NCBI GenBank assembly: GCA_947683625.1
Contig: CANTUR010000657.1
Coordinates: 62,001-126,000, forward strand
Source: Mallotus nudiflorus
Taxonomy: Eukaryota; Streptophyta; Magnoliopsida; Malpighiales; Euphorbiaceae
Direction of reading: 5' to 3'
Length of the DNA stretch: 64,000 nt
The notes below the pieces were generated by a model that saw only the letters and a program-made list of their open reading frames with translations, was not told the origin of the DNA and made no database searches. Positions 1-10,561 of this stretch are shown here, in pieces (position 1 is the first letter of the stretch; each line of letters opens with the position of its first letter). Position numbers and translations under genes: made by a program.

Positions 1-229
1 CTCATTACTATGGTGTTACACCTCTATTATAGGGCAATTAGCTTCTTTTTTGTTCAAATTTCATTATTATATTTTTCTTAGTAATATAAATTAGACTATA
101 ATTTATTTTAACTTCTTTGATCTTCTTACAAGTTGACGTTTAGACGTTCAAGGGTGCAGGGAACTTCCACAGGGCATACATCTTCTTCAATGACCTGATA
201 GAAGGTCAAAAGGACTAGCTTTAGGAGAC

Positions 230-2155
230 CACATTTGACAATTTCATCATCGTGCTTTATGCGAAGTAGGGCCGAACTGACTATTAGTCCCTCCACATGC
301 TGATAGAGCAGTGGTTCAAGATGACTCATGCTTTTCATCTCCCCTTCAGAGAGCTCACCCTGGATCCTATTTCCTTCACAACCATCATCAGGATAGCATG
401 CGTCGAGGATCTCATCCCTCTCGATGCTAGTTTGCATCAGTTAACTCCTGAGCAGGCTACTTTCATGAGTGTCTTCTTAGTATGGTCCCGAATATAAATT
501 AATTGTACACCATCAAGCTTGATTCGATTTGGAGCTTTTATACCTAGGAGAGGATCGCAGAGATGATCACCCTACACCAAGTGGATCAAGTGGTGCAAGC
601 TTTCTTGGTCTATCTGCTCAACACTACCCTCTTTGCTGACATCGCCAGTTCTATTGACCTGATATTCCTACCACTCCTATAGGATTTAGATCTAGTGGCC
701 TCCTATGATTGGGGAAGTTGTACCTTGGCTTATTTGTATAAGAGCATGGACGATCTAGTGCGTGGAGCCAAGAGATTCTGTTGCTTTTGGCACGTCGTTC
801 TGGTAAGCTTCATCTCCAGTCTTGGTTGATTCGCTTATATTATTACTTATCAAACATCTTATTAATGCTATTTCTTTTATAGGTTTGGGTGATGGAGCTA
901 GAGTTGCTCGTTAGGGTGACTCACATAATGGAAGAGCTTCTAGCCATTTAGAGATGGGGTGCTAGCTGTGTCCTGAAGAAGAACCTAACTTGAGTTCATA
1001 TCCATCAACTGCACCTTAACTTATTGACAAAGGATGCAGTACTGAAATATTTACCAACTGTGTTAGTGATTTTTTCAAATTGAAATTGCTTACCTTTTGG
1101 CATTTTTGCAAATCCGAAATGACTTGTAGGGTCGAGAAGATAGGTGGAATGTGGAGATGACCCATTGTAGGTCGTTGTCCTAGAGGAGGGTCCTTTTGTG
1201 TGGGCCAGGCTATCGAGCATGGTATCTCGGTGAGCGAGTTCTTAATTGGAGCGAGGGTGCTAGGGCCAAGCACATACCTAAGTCTCCTCCTAGTAGTGTG
1301 CTTTGGACACATAAGTTAGAAGGCGACGATCTTGTCTAGACTATCATTGGATCACTAACTGTGGATTACAACATGCGGATTAAGAGCTGGTATGTGGATT
1401 TTGTTCAGACCCATCTCTTGCAGATGGTACCTCTATCCAATGCCTTCACTTCTCAAGTAAGCGTTTAATGCTTAACTCATGCCATGTAATAGTGTTGTTC
1501 TAATTCTTCATTTTCAAGCTATACCCGCTAGATTGACGATTCATGTTATGCCTCCTGTGCGCAAGAGAAACCTAGAGATCTCGCAAAGATCCACATAGAG
1601 AGGGGACCTCAGCTGCAACTAGGCAGATGAGACCTCTTACCGTTCCTGTCTCAACTTTGCTCATACTCCTAATCTACTTGTTCACTGTTGGGTTCCTTTA
1701 GGATAGTTATTTCATCAGTTCCTGACTTTGGATGATGAGCTCACACTTGCTTGTATCCCAGCGGGTGCTACTCATATAAGTTCACTTCTAGCCTGCATCT
1801 TAAGTCATTCTCAATGCATTCATTAGTCCTTAACACCATACCAATGGCACAAATTTCCCTAGACCAAGGGCTATATATGTATCACATGATTAAAGCCTAG
1901 AGGGATTATATGATGGCAGTTACCCAATAATGGAAGGAAAAGATCTCTTTTACGTTTATATGTATGCATGCCTATATGAGTTACTAACTTGAAGTTTGTT
2001 TTGAATAAGATCATGATACAACTAGTTAGGCTAGGATCACTACTCTTGAGTGGCAAATTGAGGTGCTTCAGATTGACAAGGAGAGCAGTGATAAGGAGAT
2101 CGGAGAAAGTGAAGGCTTTGGAGGTGACCCCGAGGGCACCGAATTTGATATTTAG
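230..2155 (+). pseudogene. Plant mobile domain (PMD)-like gene, antisense passenger of element I
   Basis: The reading pieces together a PMD protein (aminotransferase-like plant mobile domain). An N-terminal block with THAFHLPFRELTLDP lies at 297-497. A block reading AFLVYLLNTTLFADIASSID lies near 600-660. An aromatic block YDWGSCTLAYLYKSMDD lies near 705-755. A C-terminal acidic coiled-coil tail ends at a TAG at 2153-2155. PMD proteins are plant-specific; some take part in silencing, and many copies ride in transposons. The strand is opposite to the surrounding pol. Several in-frame stops, for example just after 497 and within 670-690, make it a pseudogene. A spliceable intron is listed separately. 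The left boundary is approximate. Confidence 0.7.
803..881 (+). other. Predicted 79-bp intron of the PMD-like gene
   Basis: The coding phase runs into CTG then GTAAGC at 803 and resumes after a pyrimidine-rich TTTCTTTTATAG ending at 881. Removing the segment joins V-L to V-W-V-M-E in the same frame. The intron lies on the plus strand, antisense to the retroelement, so it supports a gene originally transcribed from that strand. No transcript evidence is available. Confidence 0.55.
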
Positions 2156-2929
2156 ACTAGGGATAGCTGAGATAGGCCTTAAGCACAGTTGACAATTTAT
2201 TGTTCTTAGAACTTGGCATTTCACTTTTCTATTTCAACTGAATGTTTAGATGATTACATTTCTTTTATTACTTAATTCATTCATTTGCATTAATATAAGT
2301 ATGCTTGAACACCATAACTTCTCATTCACAGCCAAGATCGAGTAATTCCAAATCGCACCTATGTTTGTTCCCTTGTTAAAGTGGCGATTGCCATTGTGCC
2401 ACCTATTGAAGAGGTGATCACCTCTTAGGAATGAGGCGACACCTCTATAAAGAGGCATTGCCTCAGTGATAGTTTGTGACCGACTTAACTTTTCAAATCC
2501 GATTTAAGAACTCCTTCTCCTCTTGAAATTCCCTAAAACACATTCTGAATATTTGTACATCACCCAAAACTTGAACTATGATTGAAATATGCCTCAAACA
2601 CTTATAAACCATCCTAAAGGGCTTGGATGACAATTCTTGGGCAAGATTAGAGCCCTTTCACTTGTCCTCTTTTAAATCCCTTTATATAAGGAAAATCAAC
2701 TTCTCATTTCTTCATATTGTATCTTAGTTTTAGGATCCCTATAAACATGTCTTTTTGATTTAGCACAGTAGAAATCTACCCCCCTACCCAAATAATTCAA
2801 GGCTATCCTTAGCTGTAGCTTGGACTCCTCTTGTCAACTTGCAATTCCTACCCTTAAAGTCCTGGATCCACATTCCATTCAGTATCAAATGACTTGCATG
2901 TTTAACCTTCCACCTTAACTTTCATTATA
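2156..2929. other. Spacer between the two plus-strand passenger genes of element I
   Basis: No convincing gene is seen. It holds an 18-bp perfect palindrome (2409-2426) in a patch of repeated GAGGC/CACCTC words. Similar words recur inside the element I LTR near 15100 and 15800-15870. A TATATAAG at 2693-2700 faces the downstream plus-strand DUF7745-like gene and could be its promoter, but this rests on the motif and position alone. Confidence 0.4.
2409..2426. repeat. 18-bp perfect palindrome
   Basis: AAGAGGTGATCACCTCTT equals its own reverse complement. It sits among further inverted GAGGC/GCCTC words up to about 2466, so the single strand could fold into a larger hairpin. Function is unknown. 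Confidence 0.8.
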
Positions 2930-3720
2930 GCATATCCTTGGTTCAAAGGTTGAATTAGAGTCATTTCTCAATATCACCATGGGTGTAGATAGAGGTGAGG
3001 TTTATTGGCTTCAGATGATAGCTCTCAACTTGTATGCTTAATTCTTGCTCATCTCTACTTCTGGTAATTGTGGTGCCAAAATACTATGTATCCTGGACCA
3101 AGTGGAAAATGGACTCAATCCTTTCGCCTTCATCTTGGAAGAAACCATTATCGGCCTGGATAACCTCCATCAAATAGGTGATTCTCAAGAAGCCCATTCT
3201 TGCTAAAGGTACTTCTTTTTTTCTTATCGTCACTCTCTATTTTCTTAGCATTTTTAATTTATTTATTGCTTTCATATATGTGGCTTCACGAGAAGCTAGG
3301 GCTGCTTGAGCCTCCACGGAACATTATACATTACAGGGCCAAACATTATCGAACTAAGAAACTATATGCTATCCTTGAAGATGTCCAGAGCTGGCTGTCA
3401 ATATTCCCCGATACTCTGATTTGTTCAATGTGTCCATAGTGGAGATTACAATTCGTGACTATCAGATTATATACCCATTATGTTCTAATAGTTGGCCTTC
3501 ATTTTGCCACATTTTATAACCCTGCTCGTTTCTACCATCAATATGGCCATAAGCAACTAATCCTAGGGTTGGTTCATGAATTCGAACCAGGACCCCTTCT
3601 CAAAACTTCCTGGATCATTTAGTGGCTACCTGGCCTCGCAAAATCATTGAGAGAAACATATACTACAATAAAGATCAAACTATCGATAATCATTACAAAG
3701 CGTGGATTTATTTGCTATAA
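2930..3720 (+). pseudogene. DUF7745-like (plant mobile-domain-related) gene, C-terminal part
   Basis: Coding-like plus-strand sequence includes NPFAFILEETIIGLDNLH near 3117-3170. An open frame at 3200-3439 has LHEKLGLLEPPRNIIHYRAK. A further block, ATFYNPARFYHQYGHKQLI, lies near 3510-3570. The pattern of an ILAET-type helix, then a leucine-rich segment before PP, then a late F-YNPAR/QYG block resembles plant proteins annotated as DUF7745, which are common in retroelement-rich DNA. Stops and frame changes show decay. The N-terminal half was not recognised upstream. Family assignment is from memory of motif order, so another retroelement passenger family is possible. Confidence 0.45.
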
Positions 3721-4129
3721 ATAAAAATAGATGAGTTTATTAGAAATAAGAGAACAATAGAGTTACAAGCATTTAGCATTAGGGGTTTTCAATAAAAGAA
3801 GAAAAGATAAAATTAGCTCATGAAATAGATTGTAATAAACACTTTATGCAATGTTTAACAATAATTGAAACAATATATTTTATTTAACTTAAGCATAATA
3901 TGCATATACATTTTTCTTTTGGTACATCTCATGTCGTTAGTTGGCTTACCCTTACAAGTTTTCCAACTAACCATTTTTATTGCTCCCTCTCCTTTTGTCT
4001 CCTTAACTTTTTTCTGGACCACCTCTCTTTGAGGTTTTCAATCCAGCAAGAGTTTTTAATTTTTTTTGCATTTTTGTCTCTAACTTTTTCCTAGATAGTC
4101 TTTTTGTGAGGTTTTATCCCTAGCGAGAT
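3721..4129. other. AT-rich stretch downstream of element I pol
   Basis: Non-coding as far as can be seen. It contains a pyrimidine-rich run near 3980-4005, which would be a purine run in the element's sense direction, but no LTR edge was found next to it. Confidence 0.4.
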
Positions 4130-5206
4130 TTCACATAAAGTATTTCTTGAGCTTGTCCAAGTTGATGGGCTCTTTGAATTCATTTCCTTCCAAGTCTGAT
4201 AGGATAACGACACCCTTGGAGAATATCTTCTTCATCAGATATGGTCCTTCCTGATTTGGGTTAAACTTGCCTCATGGATTAGTCATGATCAGTCTCATGA
4301 GTTTTAGCACCAAATCCCCTTTTTAATCTTTTTAGGAGTGATACATCACTTTTAGTCTCTTCTTATACAGCAGCATCAGCTGTGCTAATCGGCTTTCCAC
4401 TGACTGATATTTTGGGATTTTGGATTCTAAAAGGGCACTTAATGATCGAATCTCTACTTCTATTAGCAATACTACCTCACACCCATATACTAAGGAGTAT
4501 ATAGTGACTTCGGTTGACGTTCTTGCAGTAGTCCTGTACCCCTATAGTGCAAACTGCAGATAATCGGCCTAGTCTCAATAATTCTCCATCATCTTGGCCA
4601 GGACCCTCTTTACATTTTTATTTGTAACCTCCACTACCCTATTTGCTTGTGGCCTATACGAAGATGATTAGTGATGTTTAATCTTGTATTCCTTCAATAG
4701 GGTGGCCGTCTATGCCCAAAACTGAACACCGTTGCCAATAACAATGTCATAGGGTAACCTATATCTGTAAATTATATTTTTTTTCACTGAACGTTGCCAT
4801 TTGTTTCGAGCCAACAATGGTATAGGACTCAGCTTTGACCCATTTGGAGAAATAATTGATTGCCACCATAATGTACCGATGACCATTTGATGCCCTCAGC
4901 CTTTCTCTCCTATAATATTAATTCCCCAAGTGGCAAAGGGCAATGGAGAAGTCATTCCTTAATGTTCCATAAAAGGCAGATAACTAACGTCTCTATAAGT
5001 CTAACAGTTATGGCATTCACAAACTTAACACAATCCATCTCCATGGTCAGCAAAAAGTAACCTTGATGAGTTATCTTCTTTGCCAAGACTATCCCATTCA
5101 TGTGTGGCCCACAGACTCCTTCATGCACTTCTTCCATCAACCTTAGAGCTTCTTCTTTATCAACACATCTCAAATGAACCCCAGCTGGCATTCTTTTATA
5201 TAGCAT
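4130..5206 (-). pseudogene. Element I integrase (zinc-binding, core and C-terminal regions)
   Basis: From high to low coordinates: a zinc-binding region (5206-4952, with HLRCVDKEEA, GVCGPHMNG and MEMDCVKF blocks), then the DDE core near 4900-4560, then a C-terminal tail ending in an NPNQEGPYL- and LEGNEFKEP-like block near 4280-4140. Integrase joins the element's cDNA to chromosomal DNA. The first core acidic residue appears changed: VAINYFSKW where the family usually has VAIDYF. Stops break the core, for example near 4560. It is the last pol domain before the antisense genes, the usual gypsy order. Confidence 0.7.
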
Positions 5207-5429
5207 GCCATTGTAATTGATAAATTACCGGGATAGCATTCATAGGGACATCCTCTCTTTCTTCTTGGCATTCTCTAAAACTTTCTGTTTCTAAATACTT
5301 TTATAATTCCTAAAACCAAGGCTTCTCAATTGCAGTATCAACTGGCATTACCCTTATCTCTTCATAGCAAGGAGTTATAGATTTGACTAGAATCAGAGGC
5401 TTAACTATTTTTTGCTTCTCACTCTCTCA

Positions 5430-5810
5430 TATAGAAGCTAATATAGCTAGAGCATCCGCCATTTGATTCCCTTCTCTCAGTAGGTGGATGAATCTACATT
5501 GATCAAAGGATAACAATATAGTAGTTAAGTAATCCTAGTACAATCGTAGTTTGTGTTGTTTCACCTCCCATTCTCTATAAGCTTGTCTCACCACTAACAT
5601 GGCATCTTTATAAATAGTGACATCTTTTACTCCTACACTGTTCAATGCTTCTAACCAAAAAATGCATGCTTCATACTCAACTTGGTTATTCATCACTTTA
5701 AATTCGAGTCTTTTTGCCATCGGGATCATTTCTCCCTCTAGCGTGATCAAGATTGCACTGATGTCAGCTGCTTTGCTATTTACAGCTCCATTGAAGTACA
5801 TTTTCTAGCC
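5430..5810 (-). pseudogene. Element I second RNase H (archaeal-type, Tat hallmark)
   Basis: The open frame 5535-5801 reads as an RNase H fold. It has a first strand with MYFNGAVNSK, a central MNNQVEYEACIFWLEAL, and a third strand with VTIYKDAMLVVRQ. Family members normally start YFDGA, so the first catalytic Asp is replaced by Asn here, while the EYEA Glu and the later Asp remain. The domain lies between the native RNase H and integrase, where Tat elements carry a second, archaeal-like RNase H. It would remove RNA from RNA-DNA hybrids, but this copy is probably inactive. Confidence 0.7.
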
Positions 5811-5869
5811 TTGCACCTTTATTACCACTAAATGTTCATCCAGTAACTGTGATTCCCACTCTTGCTCAT

Positions 5870-6250
5870 TATCTATTGGGTTATAAGCTAGAAAGTCTAC
5901 TACTGCTCTCCCTTTTACCACTTTCTTTACTACATAGTCTATATCAAATTCTGTGAGCATAACTAGCCATCTAGCCAATTTTTCTATAAGAGATGGGGTC
6001 TATTAAATGTATCTAAGGGGATCATGTTTAGAGACTGCTTGTACTTTGTAAGACTGGAAGTAGTGCCAGAGCTTCTTTATTGCCCAAATCGTGGCGAGAC
6101 ATGTCTTCTCTATAAGACTGTAAGTTGTTTTATATTGCATAAGTTTTTTGCTCAAATAGTACACATCATGCTCTATCTTCCGTTCATTTTCTTAGGCTAA
6201 CATTGCACCTATTATATCTTTCTCAATGACCAAATAAATGATCAAGGGCT
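5870..6250 (-). pseudogene. Element I native Ty3/gypsy RNase H
   Basis: Frames pieced together on the minus strand show the gypsy-type RNase H tail: YYLSKK-like, a YSLIEKTCLA-like helix, a HYFQSYKV-like strand, SKHDPLRY, and then KLARWLVMLTEFDIDY followed by KGRAVVDFLA. Each piece is in a different frame or has a stop, so it is a pseudogene. Together with the 5430-5810 domain it gives a dual RNase H arrangement. Confidence 0.6.
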
Positions 6251-6332
6251 TTCTTGGCTTTGGTGGTTGTAGAATTGGAGGATTCATCAGATAATTCTTG
6301 ATAGCTTCAAAAGCTCATTGACACCTATCATC

Positions 6333-7050
6333 CTAGATCACTGGCTGGTTTTGTCTTAGTAGCTTCAAAATTGGTTCACATACTGTACTTAACTTAGCTA
6401 TGAACTTACCGATGTACTGTAACTGCCTGATAAACCCTCTAACTTCTTTCTTATTCTTTAGCATAGACATTTCCCTAATCACTTTGACTTTATCCGGGTC
6501 TACCTCTATTGCATTTTGGCTAATAATGTGTCCTAGCAATTTACCAAATGTTACCCCAAAAACACACTTCCTCAGGTTCAGCCTGAGATTGTACTTTTCT
6601 GCCTTTGCCAGAAACTTGTCTAGAGTTTCAAAGTGCCCTTCTCTAGTTGTAGACTTCACCATCATATCATCCATGTACACTTCTATTTCCTTATGGATCA
6701 TATCATACAACAAAGCGATCGCCATCCTATGATAAGTGGCTCTTGTGTTCGTTAATCCAAATGGTATCACCCAATAATAATAAATGCCCCACTCGATGGT
6801 GAAAGACGTCTTCAACTTATCTATTACTGCCATCATGATCTAATTATACCCTGAGAATCCATTCATGAAAGAGTGCATTACATTGGAAGCAGCACTATCA
6901 ACCAACATGTCGATGTATGGCAATGGGAAATCATCCTTAGGGCAACCTTTGTTTAGGCCCTGGTAGTCCACACATATTCTGACTCTTCCATCTTTCTTAG
7001 GGACTGGGACTATGTTTGCCAACCATTGGGTGTCTTTTACTACCTCTAGG
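6333..7050 (-). pseudogene. Element I reverse transcriptase
   Basis: Two open pieces lie in the same order as gypsy RT. The first (7022-6840) has VPKKDGRVRICVDYQGLNKG and LPYIDMLVDSAA. The second (6836-6333, 167 codons) has the strand with VIPFGLTNTRATY, the catalytic YMDD at residues 54-57, and the thumb/connection block with LNLRKCVFGV and GHIISQNAIEVDPDK. They are separated only by a stop at 6837-6839, so one nonsense change breaks the polyprotein here. RT copies the element RNA into cDNA. The YMDD box itself is intact. Confidence 0.85.
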
Positions 7051-7223
7051 AACTTTGCTTTTAACTACTTCTCGACTTCTTCTCTAAATAGGAGAGCCCA
7101 CTCTGGCTGCAACCTCCTCTGTTTCTGCTTTATCAGTGACATGTGAGGATATATGGGGATTCTATGTTCTGAGATCTCCCTATCGATACTAGGCATATCC
7201 TCATAGCCCTAATCAAATACTTT

Positions 7224-7961
7224 TTATCTTTTCATTAAACTTTCTTTCATTTTCTCTCTCTCATCACGAGTTAGATCAGAAGCAAGCAGTATATTTTTAG
7301 GATTATCATTCGTGCCTAAATTAAATGATTCAGTTTGCATGGAATTAATGTCAAACAAATGCAAGAAGTGATAATCACAAATAAAACAACCATTAGGAAA
7401 CACATCGCATAAATAAGCAAAATTAAACTTCATTGCATTTACTTTGAAAAAGAATAAATCATCAGTTTCAAATAAAGAAGTAAGAGAAATGTTGATGGAG
7501 TTAAGGACATAGGCTTTGAAATCCATCTGCTTTTTTTGATCATTAGTGTCTTTCAACTCTGGAGCAGCTACGTCCTCCTTAGACTCTTCTTCGAATAATA
7601 TTAGTTCTTCCTCATGAACTTCTTCAGTAGTTACTTTCTCAACACCATTCATAAACTCAATAAAGATTTTAAACCCTAGGATTACTTCTCCAGCCATCAA
7701 CAAAGATTCAGAAGCCTTATTGTATGGATATCCTGTACCTTCCCTCATAAAGGTTTCCCACAAAGTCTTCCTTTTAGCCACAACCTCTTCCTCTTTTTCC
7801 TCAAACCATTCCCAGATGTTCACCTCTTCTTTAAAATCATCAGCCCTCTTAAATCCTACCCTGTGCTTCAAAATAGGTGCCCTACATTCCATAAATTTTG
7901 AGGGCCCGCTTTGATCCTTTCCCAGTCCCATGTTTGGCATAAATTTCATGTTGCGCATCAT
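7224..7961 (-). CDS. Element I protease-RT linker with G-patch-like start
   Basis: A 245-codon open frame between protease and RT. Its first 15 residues include MGLGKDQSG, resembling the glycine-rich G-patch-type block often seen after protease in Tat-like polyproteins. Later parts are strongly acidic (runs of E between residues 45 and 135) and then have KVNAMKFNFAYLCDVFPNG. The same KVNAMK-FAYL-DV block recurs in element II at 58630-58887, so it is a conserved piece of this element type. It has no known enzymatic role. It is listed as CDS only because it is uninterrupted; it is a fragment of a dead polyprotein. Confidence 0.55.
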   Translation of the reverse strand: MMRNMKFMPNMGLGKDQSGPSKFMECRAPILKHRVGFKRADDFKEEVNIWEWFEEKEEEVVAKRKTLWETFMREGTGYPYNKASESLLMAGEVILGFKIFIEFMNGVEKVTTEEVHEEELILFEEESKEDVAAPELKDTNDQKKQMDFKAYVLNSINISLTSLFETDDLFFFKVNAMKFNFAYLCDVFPNGCFICDYHFLHLFDINSMQTESFNLGTNDNPKNILLASDLTRDEREKMKESLMKR

Positions 7962-7989
7962 ATTCAGAACCCTTTTATCTATCTCATCT

Positions 7990-8290
7990 TTGTAGATTAC
8001 ACAACCTCAAAACTTGGGCTTATGGGGATCTCTTTGGGAGCTAACTTCAGGGCAGCCATGACAGCTTCAGTCTCTGTAGAGATAATGACAACCCTTCCTT
8101 TATACGAAAACTTAATTCTCTGATGAACAGTAGAGGGTACACCACCCAAAGGATGAAACCATGAACTTCTTAACAAGATAGCAAAGGTCACAGGGATGTC
8201 AATCATGTGTAAATCAACCTAAGTTTTAATAGGTCCCGTCTTCACCAAGGCCTTAAACGTCCCTTCAATAAGGGAACATTATGGCACCTC
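7990..8290 (-). pseudogene. Element I retropepsin-like protease, C-terminal part
   Basis: The frame 8206-7997 reads FAILLRSSWFHPLGGVPSTVHQ, matching the end of gypsy aspartic proteases, where an LLGRPW-like turn is followed by a HPLGAVPS/LHQ block. The usual LGRPW is degraded to LRSSW. The catalytic DSG-type motif was not found upstream, where the frame is broken. It would cleave the gag-pol polyprotein. Confidence 0.5.
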
Positions 8291-8299
8291 AGGGAGTTT

Positions 8300-8690
8300 T
8301 CATTAATGAATTGATCATTTGCTCAGGAGTGCAGCTTGTGGATATCTTTTTCTAATCTATTTCCAGGACTAGTGCTTCCTAATGTTCCCTGGAATGTATA
8401 AGTAACTCCTAAATGCTAGCAAATGCTTCCTCACTCTTCTTTACTTCTTCCCCTTTCCCTAAATTTTCTATCTTTTTTGGTTCAGAATTTGTAGTTTTGA
8501 CTTCTTCCTTTTTCTCTTTAACCTTTTCCACAGATTAGCCTGACTTGCCTTCCTCATCATCCTATAGATCAATTTTCCCCTTGTCCTCGCCATCGGAGCT
8601 CTAAATGTCTAACATATGCATGATAAGTTCTATGGATTGTTTATTTTTGGTTTGGGTCTTTTGGTTCGAGTTCAGGCTTTGGTGGATAGA
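8300..8690 (-). other. Degenerate gag/protease junction of element I
   Basis: By position this should hold the N-terminal protease and the gag-protease spacer. Translation gives lysine- and glutamate-rich scraps with frequent stops (plus-strand TTCTTCCTTTTTCTC-type runs near 8500) and no motif I can name. Confidence 0.3.
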
Positions 8691-9231
8691 GAATGGCATT
8701 AATGAAAGAATTCAAGACTTGCTCTTCTATTAGGCCAGTGTTAATCATCAAAATGGGTGGGTTAGGTGGTGGTACGTTTCATTAGTTGGGTAGAGGGTTG
8801 TTTTGAGTGTTTGGTTTTCTTGTTTCTGAGTCAGTGATTTTTCTCGTGTCGATCAAGTCCTAGATTTTATACTTTAATAGGGTAAATTTTTCGGTGCCAT
8901 GCCCAATGGTTTGGTGGAATCTGCCAAAAAATTTTTAGGTTGGCACCAAGTAGAAGTTATTGTAATGGTAGAGGCTATAACAAATTTTTCTTAATAAACT
9001 TCTCGAGGACTTTGGATAAAGGCTGCCCCAAATTAGAGAATCTTTGGGGTTACCTAACGGCATTGATCTGCAGACCACTACTTGGTGGTCGGATGGCATT
9101 AATCTAGACATTATTGCTTGAACTGGCTCCTTTTTTACCCCCAGATCTCCCTCTAAAGAAACTTTTCTCTTAGGCCAAATCTGACTCTTTCTGAACCCCA
9201 AATCTGTATAATTCCTTAAAATTATGGATTC
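8690..9231 (-). pseudogene. Element I gag, C-terminal half (split by solo LTR)
   Basis: Minus-strand translation across the insertion site continues smoothly from the 12.5-kb half. It includes KLRDLGIHNFKELYRFGVQ spanning the site, a basic FFRGRSGGKKGA patch, and FSNLGQPLSKVLEKFIKKN. A last block resembles the pre-zinc-knuckle CxFHxxxGH region (PPNHWAWH), where the knuckle cysteines are lost. Stops occur about every 30-40 codons. Gag would form the particle that packages element RNA. Confidence 0.6.
9227..9231. repeat. Target-site duplication, left copy (GATTC)
   Basis: GATTC directly precedes the TGTGACGACC end of the solo LTR and recurs directly after its ATTACA end at 12477-12481. Five bases is the size expected for a Ty3/gypsy integrase. 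Confidence 0.9.
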
Positions 9232-9934
9232 TGTGACGACCCAAAACAGGGGCCATGACCGGCGCTAGGGAACGGGAATTCTTTCGAATCCGGAACCCGT
9301 AGCAAGCCTAAAAATAAATAAAACAAAACTTGCAATAATAATAATAACGATATTTAATGCAGCGGAAATAGAAATCTTAAATATCACAATAATATTTTCA
9401 CCAACTGGATTTAAATTAAATACTCATCTCATATATATAAATCTTTTAATACAAATCCAGTTCAAATATAATACAATGTCTCACATAAATAAAATACATA
9501 AAAATTTCACAATTAATTTACAACTACTGCAGTGTATAGATTATAAAAATAAGACTCAAGTAAGCAGTTTACACAAAGAAGCCGGGGTGGAAGAAATCCG
9601 GCGTACAGGCCTGCTACTGAGGTCTGAAGATGATGACTCTCCTGAAAAATTAGTCAACGGAGGGGAGTCAGACCTCACTGAGTGAATTACTATAATATAT
9701 ATACATGCATGCTAAATGGAAATGCACACAGTCAAAAGCGTAAACATAATAAGTATATATACAAGCAATTACACATAGATGTAATAAAAATCATTTTATA
9801 AGTATTTATTAAAAACACAGTTTATGAAGGATCACATAGAACCCTAGAATATCGCAACCTCAAAAATAGTGTTAGACAACACTCTAGCCATATGGGCTCA
9901 CTTATTCCAATTATGTTCACTTAATCCATTTGGA

Positions 9935-10038
9935 CAGTAGACTGGCCCCGAGACACTAAGTCAACCGAGCTGCAGCAGTTTGACTGTTAGTGTGATTGGT
10001 CCCGAGACACTTGGTCAACCGAGCTCCAGCAATCACAC
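9935..10038. repeat. Two tandem hairpin modules in solo LTR 1
   Basis: Two units about 55 bases apart share CCCGAGACACT, GTCAACCGAGCT and CAGCA. Each is bounded by an inverted pair: AGACTG with CAGTTT in unit 1, and GTGTGATT with AATCACAC in unit 2. A further short inverted repeat, CCTAGTG...CACTAGG, follows at about 10141-10159. The same modules are kept in the second solo LTR. Confidence 0.65.
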
Positions 10039-10517
10039 CATCAATCATATCTCACATCACATAAATCAATTTCAAATCAATATCCACAAATGGTTAGTAA
10101 TATAGCCTAAATGCTATAGGCGTACTGGTACGTACTCGGTCCTAGTGCTGCCCACTAGGTAGCACGTTCTATTGATATCCTTCAATAATAAATATAAAAC
10201 ATTCATTCATAAAAATAAATGATGCATGAAATTAAATAAAGTAACATTATAAACCATATATATACTGGAAATATACCAAAAGTAAACCAGGTATATTTAG
10301 AGTATATATACGTCAAATAAATCCAATCAAATTATAAATTAAGCTAGAAATATATTTAAAAACATTTTAAATATAATTTATTTACAAAACATGCATATAA
10401 TTTAATATATACCAAATATAAACTAAAAATAAACCAAAAATATACTTAAATACAAATCACATTATTTATGCATTTTAATCAATATAAAAACATATATTCT
10501 AAATTCATGCACCCTAA

Positions 10518-10519
<2 letters not shown>

Positions 10520-10556
<37 letters not shown>
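10520..10556. repeat. (AT)n microsatellite
   Basis: An uninterrupted TA run inside solo LTR 1. The other LTR copy has only a short TA stretch at the matching place, so the run expanded after the copies separated. Confidence 0.9.

Positions 10557-10561
<5 letters not shown>

Noticed and set aside
1016..1312. 98-codon minus frame
   Set aside because: Antisense to PMD coding blocks (KHIPKSPPSSVLWTHK-like plus-strand reading near 1268-1315), so treated as a shadow.
6400..6732. 110-codon plus frame
   Set aside because: Shadow of the RT frame with YMDD on the minus strand.
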